Positions 7,880-17,432 of a stretch of 64,000 nucleotides of DNA are shown here, piece after piece. Both the position numbers and the translations under genes were made by a program. The stretch is from the NCBI GenBank assembly GCA_900543415.1, contig UQRE01000005.1, positions 1 to 64,000 on the forward strand, given 5' to 3'. Each line of letters starts with the position of its first letter. The first letter of the stretch is position 1. The notes beneath the pieces were generated by a model. That model had not been told where the DNA came from and did no database searches. It saw only the letters and a program-made list of their open reading frames with translations. Source of the stretch: an uncultured Dorea sp. (GTDB taxonomy: Bacteria > Bacillota > Clostridia > Lachnospirales > Lachnospiraceae).

Positions 7880-8735
7880 TAATCAAATGACTTTGGGACA
7901 GAAATTAAAATCATATAAGCGTACACCGTTTTCATTTCTTATGATGCTTCTGGTGGTTCTCTCAGCAGTTATTACATTTGCGGTGCTGATTTTTTTGATC
8001 GCCTATGTGCTGATCAATGGAGTGCCATATTTGAAACCGTCTTTGTTTTCACTTACTTATACTTCAGAAAATGCATCTTTGATGCCGGCGCTTATTAATA
8101 CCGTAATCATGACGATTTTATCACTATTGATCGCTGTTCCCTTCGGAATTTTTTCTGCTATTTTCCTTGTAGAATATGCAGGAAGAGGAAATAAATTTGT
8201 GGAAGTGATTCGTCTTACAACAGAGACGTTACAGGGAATTCCTTCTATTGTATACGGATTGTTCGGAATGTTATTTTTTGTATCCACCTACGGATGGGGT
8301 TTTTCGATTTTGGCAGGAGCATTCACATTATCAATCATGGTACTTCCACTGATTATGAGAAGTACAGAAGAAGCATTAAAGGCAGTGCCGGACTCTTACA
8401 GAGAAGGAAGCTTCGGATTGGGTGCGGGGAAACTTCGTACGGTGTTTCGCATTGTACTTCCGTCTGCCGTTCCGGGGATTCTTGCAGGAGTGATTCTTGC
8501 AGTTGGACGAATCGTTGGAGAGACAGCAGCGCTTATCTATACTGCAGGAACTGTAGCTGATATTCCAAAGGACGTGATGAGTTCCGGAAGAACTCTGGCA
8601 GTTCATATGTATAATCTGGCAAGTGAAGGGCTTTATATGGATCAGGCATATGCAACAGCAGTTATTTTGCTCGTACTTGTAGTGGGAATTAATGCACTGT
8701 CCGGATTCCTGGCAAAAAAACTTACAAAAGCCTAG
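7872..8735 (+). CDS. pstA: Phosphate ABC transporter permease PstA
   Basis: This 287-residue permease is the partner of PstC. It has six hydrophobic helices, the TETLQGIPSIVYGLFGM motif near residues 117-133 and the EAA loop DSYREGSFGLGAGKLRTVF near 175-193. AGGAGG precedes the ATG at 7872 inside the end of pstC. The gap to pstB is 27 bases and holds a GAGAGG SD. Confidence 0.95.
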   Translation: MSNNQMTLGQKLKSYKRTPFSFLMMLLVVLSAVITFAVLIFLIAYVLINGVPYLKPSLFSLTYTSENASLMPALINTVIMTILSLLIAVPFGIFSAIFLVEYAGRGNKFVEVIRLTTETLQGIPSIVYGLFGMLFFVSTYGWGFSILAGAFTLSIMVLPLIMRSTEEALKAVPDSYREGSFGLGAGKLRTVFRIVLPSAVPGILAGVILAVGRIVGETAALIYTAGTVADIPKDVMSSGRTLAVHMYNLASEGLYMDQAYATAVILLVLVVGINALSGFLAKKLTKA

Positions 8736-8762
8736 ATAGAAAAGAATTAGAGAGGATAAAAA

Positions 8763-9512
8763 ATGAGTAAAATCAGCATCAAAGATATGAATCTCCACTA
8801 TGGAGATTTTCACGCATTAAAAGACGTAAATCTTGAAATAGAAGAAAATAAAATCACTGCATTTATTGGGCCGTCCGGATGTGGAAAATCGACACTGTTA
8901 AAATCCATCAACCGGATGAATGATCTGGTTGAGGGGTGTAAGATTGACGGCGAACTTCTTCTGGATGGGCAGGATATTTATAAAAATATGGACGTCAATC
9001 TGCTTAGAAAAAGAGTGGGAATGGTATTTCAGAAGCCGAACCCATTTCCAATGAGTATTTATGACAATATTGCATTTGGACCGAGAACCCATGGAATCCA
9101 TTCCAAATCAAAGCTGGACGATATTGTGGAAAAATCGTTGAGGGATGCAGCTATCTGGGAAGAATGTAAGGATCGTCTGAAAAAGAGTGCCCTTGGAATG
9201 TCCGGCGGGCAGCAGCAGAGACTTTGCATTGCACGTGCACTTGCAGTGCAGCCGGAAGTGCTTCTGATGGATGAACCGACGTCTGCACTTGATCCCATTT
9301 CCACTTCCAAGATTGAAGACCTTGCGATGGAACTGAAAAAAGATTATACTATCGTTATGGTGACACATAATATGCAGCAGGCTGTACGTGTGTCCGACAA
9401 TACCGCCTTTTTCCTGTTAGGAGAAGTCATTGAATATAACAATACGGAGAAATTGTTCTCGATACCGGCAGATAAACGGACAGAAGACTATATTACAGGG
9501 AGGTTTGGTTAA
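8763..9512 (+). CDS. pstB: Phosphate ABC transporter ATPase PstB
   Basis: This 249-residue ABC ATPase has Walker [10 protein letters not shown] (residues 36-44), a Q-loop around [18 protein letters not shown], signature [15 protein letters not shown] and Walker [14 protein letters not shown]. The asparagine-rich [11 protein letters not shown] segment and the length of about 250 are specific to PstB. It energises phosphate import through PstCA and, with PhoU, is expected to signal phosphate status to the neighbouring kinase. Confidence 0.96.
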   Translation: MSKISIKDMNLHYGDFHALKDVNLEIEENKITAFIGPSGCGKSTLLKSINRMNDLVEGCKIDGELLLDGQDIYKNMDVNLLRKRVGMVFQKPNPFPMSIYDNIAFGPRTHGIHSKSKLDDIVEKSLRDAAIWEECKDRLKKSALGMSGGQQQRLCIARALAVQPEVLLMDEPTSALDPISTSKIEDLAMELKKDYTIVMVTHNMQQAVRVSDNTAFFLLGEVIEYNNTEKLFSIPADKRTEDYITGRFG

Positions 9513-9515
9513 GTT

Positions 9516-10169
9516 ATGCGTAATAAATTTGATATGCAGTTGGATTATCTCAATGAGCAGTTGATCCACATGGGAGAATTATGTGAGATTGCCATTAATC
9601 GTGCAACCGAAGCACTTCAACACGGAAGTATAGAAGAGGCAAAAGAAGTAATCAGCGCCGATGAAGAAATTGATCAGATGGAAAAGGATATCGAGCGTCT
9701 GTGTCTGAAGCTTCTCCTTCAGCAGCAGCCGGTGGCAAGGGATCTTAGGCAGATATCGGCGGCACTTAAAATGATCACGGATATGGAGCGTATCGGTGAT
9801 CAGGCATCTGACATTGCAGAGATCATCATTTCCGAGAAGAAATCTGAAGGAGCAGAGATTCCGAAGATTGGGAAAATGTCAGAGGCAGTGGCGAAGATGG
9901 TCAGAGACAGCGTGACCGCCTATGTTAAGAAAGATCTGGAGCTTTCCAGAAGTGTAATGGAAGCAGATGATGCGGTGGATACACTTTTTGAGGAGAATAA
10001 GCGTGACCTCATTGAGTTTATCGCACAGAATGAAGGGGATGCTGGAAGAGAGACGATTGATCTTATTATGGTTGCAAAGTATCTGGAACGAATCGGCGAT
10101 CATGCAACCAATATCGCAGAATGGGTGGAGTTCTCGATTACCGGAATTCACAAAGAGAGTCAAGTATAG
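9516..10169 (+). CDS. phoU: Phosphate signalling protein PhoU
   Basis: This 217-residue all-helical protein has the two tandem PhoU repeats. The first includes DEEIDQMEKDIERLCLKLL and the ITDMERIGDQASDIAE metal-binding E/DxxxD motif (about residues 45-110). The second repeats the pattern with DDAVDTLFEENK and KYLERIGDHATNIAEW (about 150-207). PhoU links the Pst transporter to the PhoR-type kinase and damps Pho regulon expression. It starts three bases after pstB. Confidence 0.95.
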   Translation: MRNKFDMQLDYLNEQLIHMGELCEIAINRATEALQHGSIEEAKEVISADEEIDQMEKDIERLCLKLLLQQQPVARDLRQISAALKMITDMERIGDQASDIAEIIISEKKSEGAEIPKIGKMSEAVAKMVRDSVTAYVKKDLELSRSVMEADDAVDTLFEENKRDLIEFIAQNEGDAGRETIDLIMVAKYLERIGDHATNIAEWVEFSITGIHKESQV

Positions 10170-10205
10170 GCAATTACATGCCGAAAAAAATGTAAGGAGA
10201 GACTT

Positions 10206-10880
10206 ATGATATTTTGTGTAGAAGATGACAGCAACATTCGAGAATTAGTCGTATATACGCTTGAAACAACGGGATTTAAAGCAAGAGGCTTCGAGGACGG
10301 GAGAAGTTTCTTAGAAGCACTGGCACTGGAGACACCGGAGCTTGTATTGATGGATATTATGCTTCCGGGAGAAGATGGATTGTCACTGCTTAAAAAATTA
10401 AAAAGCTCAACAAAGACAAGAGAGATTCCTGTGATCATGGTGACAGCCAAAGGCGCGGAATACGATAAAGTGAAGGGGCTGGATCTGGGAGCAGATGATT
10501 ATGTAGCGAAGCCATTTGGCATGATGGAACTGGTGTCCCGGATCAAAGCGGTGCTTCGGAGAACATTAAAAAGCGGACAGGAAACACAGGATATCATGAA
10601 AGCCGGAGATTTGGAAATCGATACGAAGAAGCATGAAGTGACTGCGGCCGGAGAAGTGGTAAATCTTACGCTTAAGGAATATGAGTTGTTAAAGCGTCTG
10701 ATGAAGAATCCGAATATCGTTATGACAAGAGATTGTCTGTTGGAAGATATTTGGGGATACGATTTTGACGGAGAGACAAGAACGGTAGATGTGCATGTGC
10801 GTACCCTCCGGCAGAAACTTGGAACTTGCGGAGAGATGATCGAGACTGTCCGGGGCGTTGGCTATCGGATGAGAGAATAG
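10206..10880 (+). CDS. Phosphate-type response regulator (OmpR/PhoB family)
   Basis: This 224-residue protein has an N-terminal receiver domain with acidic pocket E6-D7-D8 and phospho-acceptor D50 in LVLMDIMLPGEDG. The conserved Lys lies in DDYVAKPFG. A winged-helix DNA-binding domain (about residues 125-224) ends TRTVDVHVRTLRQKLG...TVRGVGYRM. Position directly after pstSCAB-phoU and before a histidine kinase identifies it as the Pho regulator (PhoB/PhoP role) by context. It likely binds the TTWACA repeats before pstS. The SD is AAGGAGAG. Confidence 0.9.
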   Translation: MIFCVEDDSNIRELVVYTLETTGFKARGFEDGRSFLEALALETPELVLMDIMLPGEDGLSLLKKLKSSTKTREIPVIMVTAKGAEYDKVKGLDLGADDYVAKPFGMMELVSRIKAVLRRTLKSGQETQDIMKAGDLEIDTKKHEVTAAGEVVNLTLKEYELLKRLMKNPNIVMTRDCLLEDIWGYDFDGETRTVDVHVRTLRQKLGTCGEMIETVRGVGYRMRE

Positions 10881-10889
10881 GAGCATGCT

Positions 10890-12206
10890 ATGAAACTTAA
10901 GAAAAAGATACAAAACAGTATGATCCTTGTCGTATTGACCTCTCTGATTTTGACATATGGAACGATGATCTTCGTTGTCTATTATCAGACGATGGAGATC
11001 TTGAAAGATGAAATTCAACAGGAAGCAGATTATATAGAAGCGGCAGTCAGTATTTCGGGTGTATCTTATCTGGAAGATATGGATGAAGTTCGTGAAAATA
11101 CAAGGGTGACTTTGATCGCTGATTCTGGGGAAGTACTCTATGATTCCGGAAAACGGGAAGAAGATCTTGAAAATCATCTGGATCGGCCGGAGATACAAGA
11201 AGCATTAAAAACCGGAAGCGGTCATGATGTCCGCCGGTCGGAAACTCTTGATCAAGATATGTTTTATTACGCAGTAAAGCTGGATGACGGAACGGTGCTT
11301 CGTGTGTCTAAAAATATGGGAACGGTATTTAGTACAGCGATGAGTATTCTTCCCATGATGGGAATGATCGCATGCTGCATGGTAATCTTTGCCTTGCTGC
11401 TTGCAAAATGGCAGACAGCTAAGCTTATTTACCCGATCAATCACTTGAATCTTGCAGAACCATTGGAAAATGATATGTATGAAGAATTGACACCATTGTT
11501 ACAGAGTATAGATAAACAGAATCGTGAAAAAGATGCAGTGGCAAATATGCGGAAAGAATTCTCGGCAAATGTTTCTCACGAATTAAAAACACCGCTTACC
11601 TCTATTTCGGGGTATGCAGAGATTATGAAAGACGGTCTGGTGCGTCCCGAAGATATGAAGACCTTTTCTGAGCGCATTTATAATGAAGCCAGCCGCCTGA
11701 TCACGCTTGTGGAAGATATTATGAAGCTTTCAAAACTGGATGAGGGTGCAGTGGAATTAGAAAAGGAAGAAGTAGATTTCTATATGCTTACGCGGGAAAT
11801 CTGCAGCAGACTTGCGCCGCAGGCAGAAAAGCGACATGTCCGCTTGGAAGTGACCGGTGAGCCTGTGCATTACCTTGGTGTCCGTCAGGTGCTGGATGAG
11901 ATGTTATATAATATGATTGAAAATGCCATCAAATATAACAAAGAAGGCGGACTGGTCAGTGTCTGGGTAGGAAATACACTTCAGGGAATCAAGATCATTG
12001 TCCGAGATACCGGAATCGGAATACCGAAAGAAGAACAGAAACGGATATTTGAGCGCTTTTATCGCGTGGACAAGAGTCATTCGAAGGCTACCGGAGGCAC
12101 CGGACTTGGACTTTCGATTGTGAAACATGGCGCACTTATGCATGGAGCTAAGATTCATGTGGAAAGTGAAGTGAATAAAGGGACAAAAATGGAGCTTATA
12201 TTTTAA
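10890..12206 (+). CDS. Phosphate-type sensor histidine kinase
   Basis: This 438-residue kinase has an N-terminal transmembrane helix (about residues 12-32), an extracytoplasmic region of about 120 residues and a second helix near 150-172. HisKA follows with phospho-acceptor His near residue 230 in NVSHELKTPLTSISGYAE, then HATPase_c with N box NMIENAIKYN, DTGIGIP, and GGTGLGLSIVKH. It pairs with the regulator nine bases upstream. I see no recognisable PAS domain. The last codons (KMELIF) form the 5' arm of a terminator shared with the converging tetR. Confidence 0.9.
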   Translation: MKLKKKIQNSMILVVLTSLILTYGTMIFVVYYQTMEILKDEIQQEADYIEAAVSISGVSYLEDMDEVRENTRVTLIADSGEVLYDSGKREEDLENHLDRPEIQEALKTGSGHDVRRSETLDQDMFYYAVKLDDGTVLRVSKNMGTVFSTAMSILPMMGMIACCMVIFALLLAKWQTAKLIYPINHLNLAEPLENDMYEELTPLLQSIDKQNREKDAVANMRKEFSANVSHELKTPLTSISGYAEIMKDGLVRPEDMKTFSERIYNEASRLITLVEDIMKLSKLDEGAVELEKEEVDFYMLTREICSRLAPQAEKRHVRLEVTGEPVHYLGVRQVLDEMLYNMIENAIKYNKEGGLVSVWVGNTLQGIKIIVRDTGIGIPKEEQKRIFERFYRVDKSHSKATGGTGLGLSIVKHGALMHGAKIHVESEVNKGTKMELIF

Positions 12207-12217
12207 GCTCCATTTTT
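12185..12217. terminator. Bidirectional terminator spanning both stop codons
   Basis: A perfect 14-base inverted repeat (12185-12198 and 12204-12217) has a five-base loop, with an A run before and a T run after. It works on both strands. The kinase stop (12204-12206) and the tetR stop (12196-12198, minus strand) both lie inside it, so both C-termini are encoded by the stem (each contains KMEL). Confidence 0.85.
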
Positions 12218-12816
12218 GCGTCTGCCCGATGGCTTCCTATAATTAATCTTACGGTTCGATAGAGGAATGGCTTGTAATCATCAATAGGGATCGGTTCTTC
12301 ATACATCATCGAGTTATAGCCGGCAGAGCCTGCTAATTCCACGATCGTAAAAAGCATTACGTCCACATCTTTGTATTCATAGTCATCTGCGGCAACCAGT
12401 TTCAGAAAGTGATTATAGATTTCCCGGTCTGAATTTTCACCGGTCAGCAGTGCAGAACGAAGCGCACCCATAACAAGATTTTTAGAAATGAAATTTAGAA
12501 GTGCCTTGTCATCTTTTAAACTATTGATTAGATGGTCAATGAGAAAGATCATCTGATCTTCCAGTCCGTGAATCTGCTCTTTTTCAAGTGCGGCTCCGGC
12601 AGCGTCAAAGAGCTCCTGCGTTTTATGAACGACCAGTTTATTTTTAATATCATATTTATTTGTAAAATACAAATAGAAAGTGCCCTTCGCAACCTTGGCT
12701 TTTTCTACAATATCCGAAATTGTTGTAGAAGTAATCCCTTTTGTTGTAAAAAGTTCGTATGCCGTGTTAAAAAGCGCTTCTTTCTTTTTCCTTTTGTTTT
12801 CATCAATTTTTCCCAT
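12196..12816 (-). CDS. TetR/AcrR family transcriptional repressor
   Basis: This 206-residue protein has an N-terminal TetR helix-turn-helix: ALFNTAYELFTTKGITSTTISDIVEKAKVAKGTFYLYFTNK in outline, with the classic KGTFYLYF recognition segment near residues 44-52. A variable all-helical ligand domain follows. It is transcribed away from the MMPL gene at 12989. Three copies of TGACTWWWRGTCA lie between the two genes, so it most likely represses the exporter and possibly itself. The ligand is unknown. It overlaps the end of the Pho kinase gene by 11 bases tail to tail. Confidence 0.92.
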   Translation of the reverse strand: MGKIDENKRKKKEALFNTAYELFTTKGITSTTISDIVEKAKVAKGTFYLYFTNKYDIKNKLVVHKTQELFDAAGAALEKEQIHGLEDQMIFLIDHLINSLKDDKALLNFISKNLVMGALRSALLTGENSDREIYNHFLKLVAADDYEYKDVDVMLFTIVELAGSAGYNSMMYEEPIPIDDYKPFLYRTVRLIIGSHRADAKMELKI

Positions 12817-12840
12817 GATTTACATTCACTCCTTATGTCT

Positions 12841-12870
12841 ATTATAAGCAGAGCCTTTGCTATTTTGCAA
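12841..12870 (-). promoter_or_regulatory. tetR promoter
   Basis: On the minus strand TTGCAA (12870-12865), an 18-base spacer and TATAAT (12846-12841) precede the tetR ATG by about 25 bases, with AAGGAGTG as SD. Confidence 0.55.
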
Positions 12871-12887
12871 TAGGAAAAGAATAAAAA

Positions 12888-12966
12888 TGACTTTTAGTCA
12901 AAAATATATTGACTAAAGGTCATTTTCTGTGCTATAGTGCATAAAGTAATAAATGACTAATGGTCA
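12888..12966 (+). promoter_or_regulatory. MMPL promoter with three TetR-type operators
   Basis: Three 13-base palindromes share TGACT-N3-RGTCA: 12888-12900, 12910-12922 and 12954-12966. The promoter is TTGACT (12909-12914), 18 bases, TATAGT (12933-12938). The second operator covers the -35 and the third lies just downstream of the -10, an arrangement suited to repression. Confidence 0.75.
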
Positions 12967-12988
12967 TAAAGAAAAGAGGCTATGATAT

Positions 12989-15070
12989 ATGGTTAAGTTT
13001 GGAAAACAAGTGGTGAAACACAGAGTGGCAATCTTAATTGCAAGTTTCTTATTGTTGATTCCGTCTGTGTTTGGTTACTTCCATACCAGAGTCAATTATG
13101 ATGTTCTGACTTATCTGCCGGATGATATAGAAACCATGCAGGGACAGGACATTATGCTGGAGGACTTTGGCATAGGAGCATTCTCCATGTTTATGGTGGA
13201 TGGCATGGAGGATAAAGATGTTGCAGCGTTAAAAAGTAAGATTGAGCAAGTGGATCATGTAAAAGATGTCCTTTGGTATGATTCCATCTCAGATATTTCT
13301 GTACCAAAGAGCATGCTTCCAAAAGAGATTTATGAAGTGTTTAATTCAGACAAAGGAACGATGATGGCGATTTTCTTTGATGATACAACTTCTGCGGATG
13401 AGACATTGGATGCGGTAAAGGAGATTCGGCATCTTTCAGGAAAGCAATGTTTCTTAAGCGGTATGTCCGCAGTAGTGGAAGATACAAAAGAGTTGTCTGA
13501 AAAAGAGACACCAATCTATGTATTGATCGCGGTACTGTTATCTACATTGGTTTTGGCAGTGACAATGGAATCTGCGTTTGTGCCGATTTTATTTTTGCTC
13601 AGTATCGGAATGGCAATCGTCTATAATTTGGGAAGCAACATCTCCCTTGGCGAGATTTCTTATGTAACAAAGGCGCTCTCGGCGGTACTTCAACTTGGAG
13701 TGACGATGGATTATTCCATTTTCTTGATGCACAGCTATCAAGAACAGCAGGTGCGCTATGACGGAGACAAGAAGCGCGCTATGGCGCATGCCATTTCTCA
13801 GACATTTTCCTCAGTGGTGGGAAGTTCGATTACGACAGTTGCAGGTTTTATCGCTTTGTGCTTTATGAGTTTCACACTTGGAAAAGATATCGGTATTGTA
13901 ATGGCGAAGGGGGTAATCTTCGGAGTAATCGCATGTGTAACCATTTTGCCTTCTATGATTCTGTGCTGTGATAAATGGATTGAAAAGACAAAACATAAAC
14001 CGCTGCTTCCGGACATTGGAAGAATCTCCGATAAAGTGACAAAGAAATACGGATGGTATGTTGCAATCTTCCTGATTCTTATGGTTCCGGCAATTTACGG
14101 GAACAATCACGTAGATGTGTATTACAACTTAGATGCAACACTTCCGAAAGAACTGCCGAGCATTATTGCAAATGAAAAGCTAAAAGACGATTATGATATG
14201 AATACCACACATATGCTTTTAGTTGACCGCTCTATTTCCGCCAAAGATACTGGCGAGATGTTGAAGAAGATTGAAGAGGTAGACGGGGTGAAATGGGCGC
14301 TCGGTCTTGATAAATTAATTGGTCCGGGAGTGCCGAAAAGTATGATTCCGGATTCTGTGACGGAAATGCTTCAAAGCGACCGGTATCAAATGATTTTAAT
14401 TAACTCTACTTATAAGGTGGCGTCAGATAAGGTTAATCGGCAGGTGGGTGAAATCAATAAGATTTTGGACCGGTATGATAAAGGTGCCATGCTAGTAGGA
14501 GAGGCTCCACTTACGAAAGACTTAATCAGTATTACAGATAAAGACTTTAAGACGGTCAGCGCAGTATCCATCGGTATTATTTTCCTTATTATATTGATTC
14601 TCTTTAAATCACCGACCATACCGATCATTTTAGTAGGAGTGATTGAATTCGCTATTTTTGTAAATATGGGAATTCCGTATTATACAGGTTCCACATTACC
14701 ATTCGTAGCGTCTATTGTTATCGGAACGATTCAGCTAGGGGCAACCGTTGACTATGCGATACTGATGACAACAAGATATAAGCGAGAGAGAAATCATGGC
14801 GCCGGAAAGTATGATGCAATTACAACAGCACATAAGGCGTCGGCACAGTCCATTATTGTAAGTGCATTTAGTTTCTTTGGAGCGACCATCGGTGTCGGAC
14901 TTTATTCCGATATTGATATGATTAGTTCCTTGTGCATTTTAATGGCAAGAGGTGCATTGATCAGTATGCTGGTTGTTGTGTTTATTCTCCCGTCTATGTT
15001 TATGGTATTTGATAAAGTAATAGTAAAAACAAGTAAAAATTTCCTGCCACAGAAGGCAGAGACAAAATAG
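12989..15070 (+). CDS. MMPL/RND family transporter
   Basis: This 693-residue protein has the duplicated RND plan. TM1 (residues about 13-33) is followed by an outside domain, five further helices (about 170-330), then TM7 (about 350-370), a second outside domain and a second helix bundle (about 520-680). MMPL signatures such as GVTMDYSIFLMHSY and GATVDYAILMTTRY carry the membrane acidic residues used for proton coupling. Substrates in this family include lipids, pigments and drugs; none can be assigned here. It is co-oriented with the heptad-repeat exoprotein 14 bases downstream and controlled by the divergent TetR. Confidence 0.92.
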   Translation: MVKFGKQVVKHRVAILIASFLLLIPSVFGYFHTRVNYDVLTYLPDDIETMQGQDIMLEDFGIGAFSMFMVDGMEDKDVAALKSKIEQVDHVKDVLWYDSISDISVPKSMLPKEIYEVFNSDKGTMMAIFFDDTTSADETLDAVKEIRHLSGKQCFLSGMSAVVEDTKELSEKETPIYVLIAVLLSTLVLAVTMESAFVPILFLLSIGMAIVYNLGSNISLGEISYVTKALSAVLQLGVTMDYSIFLMHSYQEQQVRYDGDKKRAMAHAISQTFSSVVGSSITTVAGFIALCFMSFTLGKDIGIVMAKGVIFGVIACVTILPSMILCCDKWIEKTKHKPLLPDIGRISDKVTKKYGWYVAIFLILMVPAIYGNNHVDVYYNLDATLPKELPSIIANEKLKDDYDMNTTHMLLVDRSISAKDTGEMLKKIEEVDGVKWALGLDKLIGPGVPKSMIPDSVTEMLQSDRYQMILINSTYKVASDKVNRQVGEINKILDRYDKGAMLVGEAPLTKDLISITDKDFKTVSAVSIGIIFLIILILFKSPTIPIILVGVIEFAIFVNMGIPYYTGSTLPFVASIVIGTIQLGATVDYAILMTTRYKRERNHGAGKYDAITTAHKASAQSIIVSAFSFFGATIGVGLYSDIDMISSLCILMARGALISMLVVVFILPSMFMVFDKVIVKTSKNFLPQKAETK

Positions 15071-15084
15071 GAGGCGTCGGAATC

Positions 15085-17283
15085 ATGAAGAATAGAAAAG
15101 TAAGACAAATGTTGGCAAGTTCTATGGCGGTAGTTGTAGGGGCAGGACTTATCGGAACCTGTGCATATGAGGATTCTATAAAAGCACATGCGCAAGAAGT
15201 GAATGTGCAGAAACTTGAAGAGACAGCGCAGCAGGCGCTTGGGGACAGTACCGTAGAGGAAGACGGAAATCTTTATAAAGATGAGTCCGTGTATGTGAAA
15301 GCAGATGCGTCCGGTAAAGTAAATGAAACAACGGTCACAGAGTGGTTGAAAAATCCTAATAATGGAAAGACAGAGGATGTGACCGAACTTCAAAATGTGG
15401 AAAATGTGAAAGGTGACGAGACCTATACAACAGGAAGTGAAGGAAGTGTAAGCTGGAAGTCAGAAGGAAAGGATATTTATTATCAAGGAACAACAGATAA
15501 AGAACTTCCGGTGGATGTGGAGATTACTTATACTTTGGATGGGAAAGAAGTAGCAGCAAAAGACTTAAAGGGCAAAGACGGGAAACTGGAAATGAAGGTG
15601 CAATATACAAACAAGTCCAAGGAAACCGTTGATGTGTCCGGAGAGTCTGTGGAAATGTATACGCCATTTGCCATGGTAACAGCCATGATGCTTCCAAGTG
15701 ACGAATATACCAATGTGACGATCGATCATGGTAAAATTGTATCAGATGGAGATAAAAATATCGTAGTAGGCTTAGGTTTTCCGGGACTGGAAGAAAATCT
15801 AAATCTGGAAAGCAAGGATATTGACATTGATATTCCGGACAGCTTTACTATTACAGCAGATGTGAAAAATGCCTCTGTAGGACCAACTATGACGGTGGCT
15901 TCTTCCGATGTGTTAGAGCAGTTTGGTCTTGATGAGATTGACAGCTTTGATGATCTGACAGATTCGGTGGGTGAATTGGAAAATGCAGCGCAGCAGCTGA
16001 CAGACGGTTCCGCAAAAGCAGCTGACGGAAGCAGCGCCCTTGCAGACGGCTCAAATACGCTGGCAACAGGTATCGGAACACTGGCAGATGGAACAAGCGC
16101 TTTGGCAGCCGGCGTGAAAACATTGGCAGAAGGTGTGAATACATTGAACAGTAAAAGCGGTGATCTGACGGAAGGCGTCAGTGATCTGGCTTCCGGGGTG
16201 AATGATTATACCGGAGGTGTCAGCGACCTTGCGGATGGCAGCAGTAAAGTGTCTGCCGGAGCGGAAAGTTTGAAAAATGGTCTTGCGACCGCACAGACGG
16301 GAATCGAAGGACTGGCAGCAGGCGTTGGTACTTTAAGAGGCGGATTCGAAGGTGACGGGACACAGAATAACCCAGGTGCAAATAATCTGGCAAATGGTAC
16401 AGTGCAGGCAATTGGATCAACTTCGACTGCCATTGACAATCTCGCTTCGTTAATCACACAGATGGCAGGTAATCAGGGGACTGTTGAAGCGAAGGCGACA
16501 GTAACCGGAAAAGATGAAGCGGTGGAGGCTGCAGTGAATCAGCTGGTCAGCGCCGGAATCGTAACGGAAGAGAATAAAAAGTCCTGTGCTGCTGCTATTC
16601 GCACAGCTGTGGATGATCATATCAGCGCAGAGGCAAAAGTTGCATCTGAGAAAGCCAGTTCAGACCCTACAGAGGCAATTACAGCGGCGAAGACCGCGGT
16701 AGGTACAGCAAGTGCTTATGCAGCAGGGCTTCAAACAAATGTGGGAGCGCTCTATGAAGGTACGAAAACAGTACAAAGCGGAGTCGAAGATTTGAAAAAA
16801 GGAAACAGCCAGCTGGCAGCCGGAGCGAAAGATCTGGCAGATGGCACTTCTGCATTGGCATCGGGAGCGTCCACATTGAATGATAAAAGCGGTCTTTTAG
16901 TTGCAGGCACATCAAAATTGAAAGAAGGCGGAAATCAGCTGGCGACAGGCGTCGGTCAGTTGGCAGCCGGAGCTTCGGCAGCAGTAACCGGAGCCGGTGA
17001 AGTTGCAAAAGGAGCCGGAGCATTAAAGACCGGAGCAGACACTCTTGCAGATGGAGCAGGTACATTGGCAGATGGAAATAAAACACTGGCAGATGGAATG
17101 GAAGAATTTAAAACTTCAGGTATTGATAAGATTGCAGACGTATTCGGAGGAGATATAGAGAATGTAACTTCCAGAATCGACGCCATGATGACGCTTGGAA
17201 GAAATTACAAATCATTTGCCGGAATTAAAGAAGATATGGCAGGAAGTACGAAGTTTATCATTGAGACAGAAGGTGTGGATTAA
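15085..17283 (+). CDS. Secreted xxxLxxG heptad-repeat protein
   Basis: This 732-residue protein has a signal peptide (basic start, hydrophobic residues about 10-25, AHAQE near 34-38). Residues about 40-290 form a beta-rich region. From about 300 there are two long blocks of LxxGxxx heptads (LADGSSALADGSNTLATG and similar), interrupted by a region of about 130 residues with fewer repeats. This matches the heptad-repeat domains of YhgE/Pip-type and MMPL-associated surface proteins. There is no C-terminal membrane segment, so it is probably secreted or held by the exporter. Likely partner of the MMPL protein (inference from operon). The repeats also appear at DNA level but are coding. Confidence 0.8.
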   Translation: MKNRKVRQMLASSMAVVVGAGLIGTCAYEDSIKAHAQEVNVQKLEETAQQALGDSTVEEDGNLYKDESVYVKADASGKVNETTVTEWLKNPNNGKTEDVTELQNVENVKGDETYTTGSEGSVSWKSEGKDIYYQGTTDKELPVDVEITYTLDGKEVAAKDLKGKDGKLEMKVQYTNKSKETVDVSGESVEMYTPFAMVTAMMLPSDEYTNVTIDHGKIVSDGDKNIVVGLGFPGLEENLNLESKDIDIDIPDSFTITADVKNASVGPTMTVASSDVLEQFGLDEIDSFDDLTDSVGELENAAQQLTDGSAKAADGSSALADGSNTLATGIGTLADGTSALAAGVKTLAEGVNTLNSKSGDLTEGVSDLASGVNDYTGGVSDLADGSSKVSAGAESLKNGLATAQTGIEGLAAGVGTLRGGFEGDGTQNNPGANNLANGTVQAIGSTSTAIDNLASLITQMAGNQGTVEAKATVTGKDEAVEAAVNQLVSAGIVTEENKKSCAAAIRTAVDDHISAEAKVASEKASSDPTEAITAAKTAVGTASAYAAGLQTNVGALYEGTKTVQSGVEDLKKGNSQLAAGAKDLADGTSALASGASTLNDKSGLLVAGTSKLKEGGNQLATGVGQLAAGASAAVTGAGEVAKGAGALKTGADTLADGAGTLADGNKTLADGMEEFKTSGIDKIADVFGGDIENVTSRIDAMMTLGRNYKSFAGIKEDMAGSTKFIIETEGVD

Positions 17284-17315
17284 TTTCCATATTATAATGT
17301 AGAAAATTAAAGATG

Positions 17316-17364
17316 AAAAGGCAGAAATATTTCTCTAATTGTGAGAGAAATGTTTCTGCCTTTT
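17316..17364 (+). terminator. Intrinsic terminator of the MMPL operon
   Basis: AAAAGGCAGAAAtATTTCTCT pairs with AGAGAAATgTTTCTGCCTTTT across a short loop, ending in a T tract 30-80 bases past the heptad-repeat gene. Confidence 0.85.
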
Positions 17365-17371
17365 CTTACGC

Positions 17372-17400
17372 TTTACAAACCATGACAGACTATCTATAAT
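17372..17400 (+). promoter_or_regulatory. Promoter of the parvulin gene
   Basis: TTTACA (17372-17377), 17 bases and TATAAT (17395-17400) lie 32 bases before the ATG at 17433. Confidence 0.65.
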
Positions 17401-17432
17401 GGAGATATTACAGTGAAAAAGGAGATAGAAAC

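Noticed and set aside
16000..17110. Repetitive DNA resembling a tandem array or CRISPR
   Set aside because: The repeats are imperfect 21-base units in frame with LxxGxxx heptads; no constant repeat with unique spacers.
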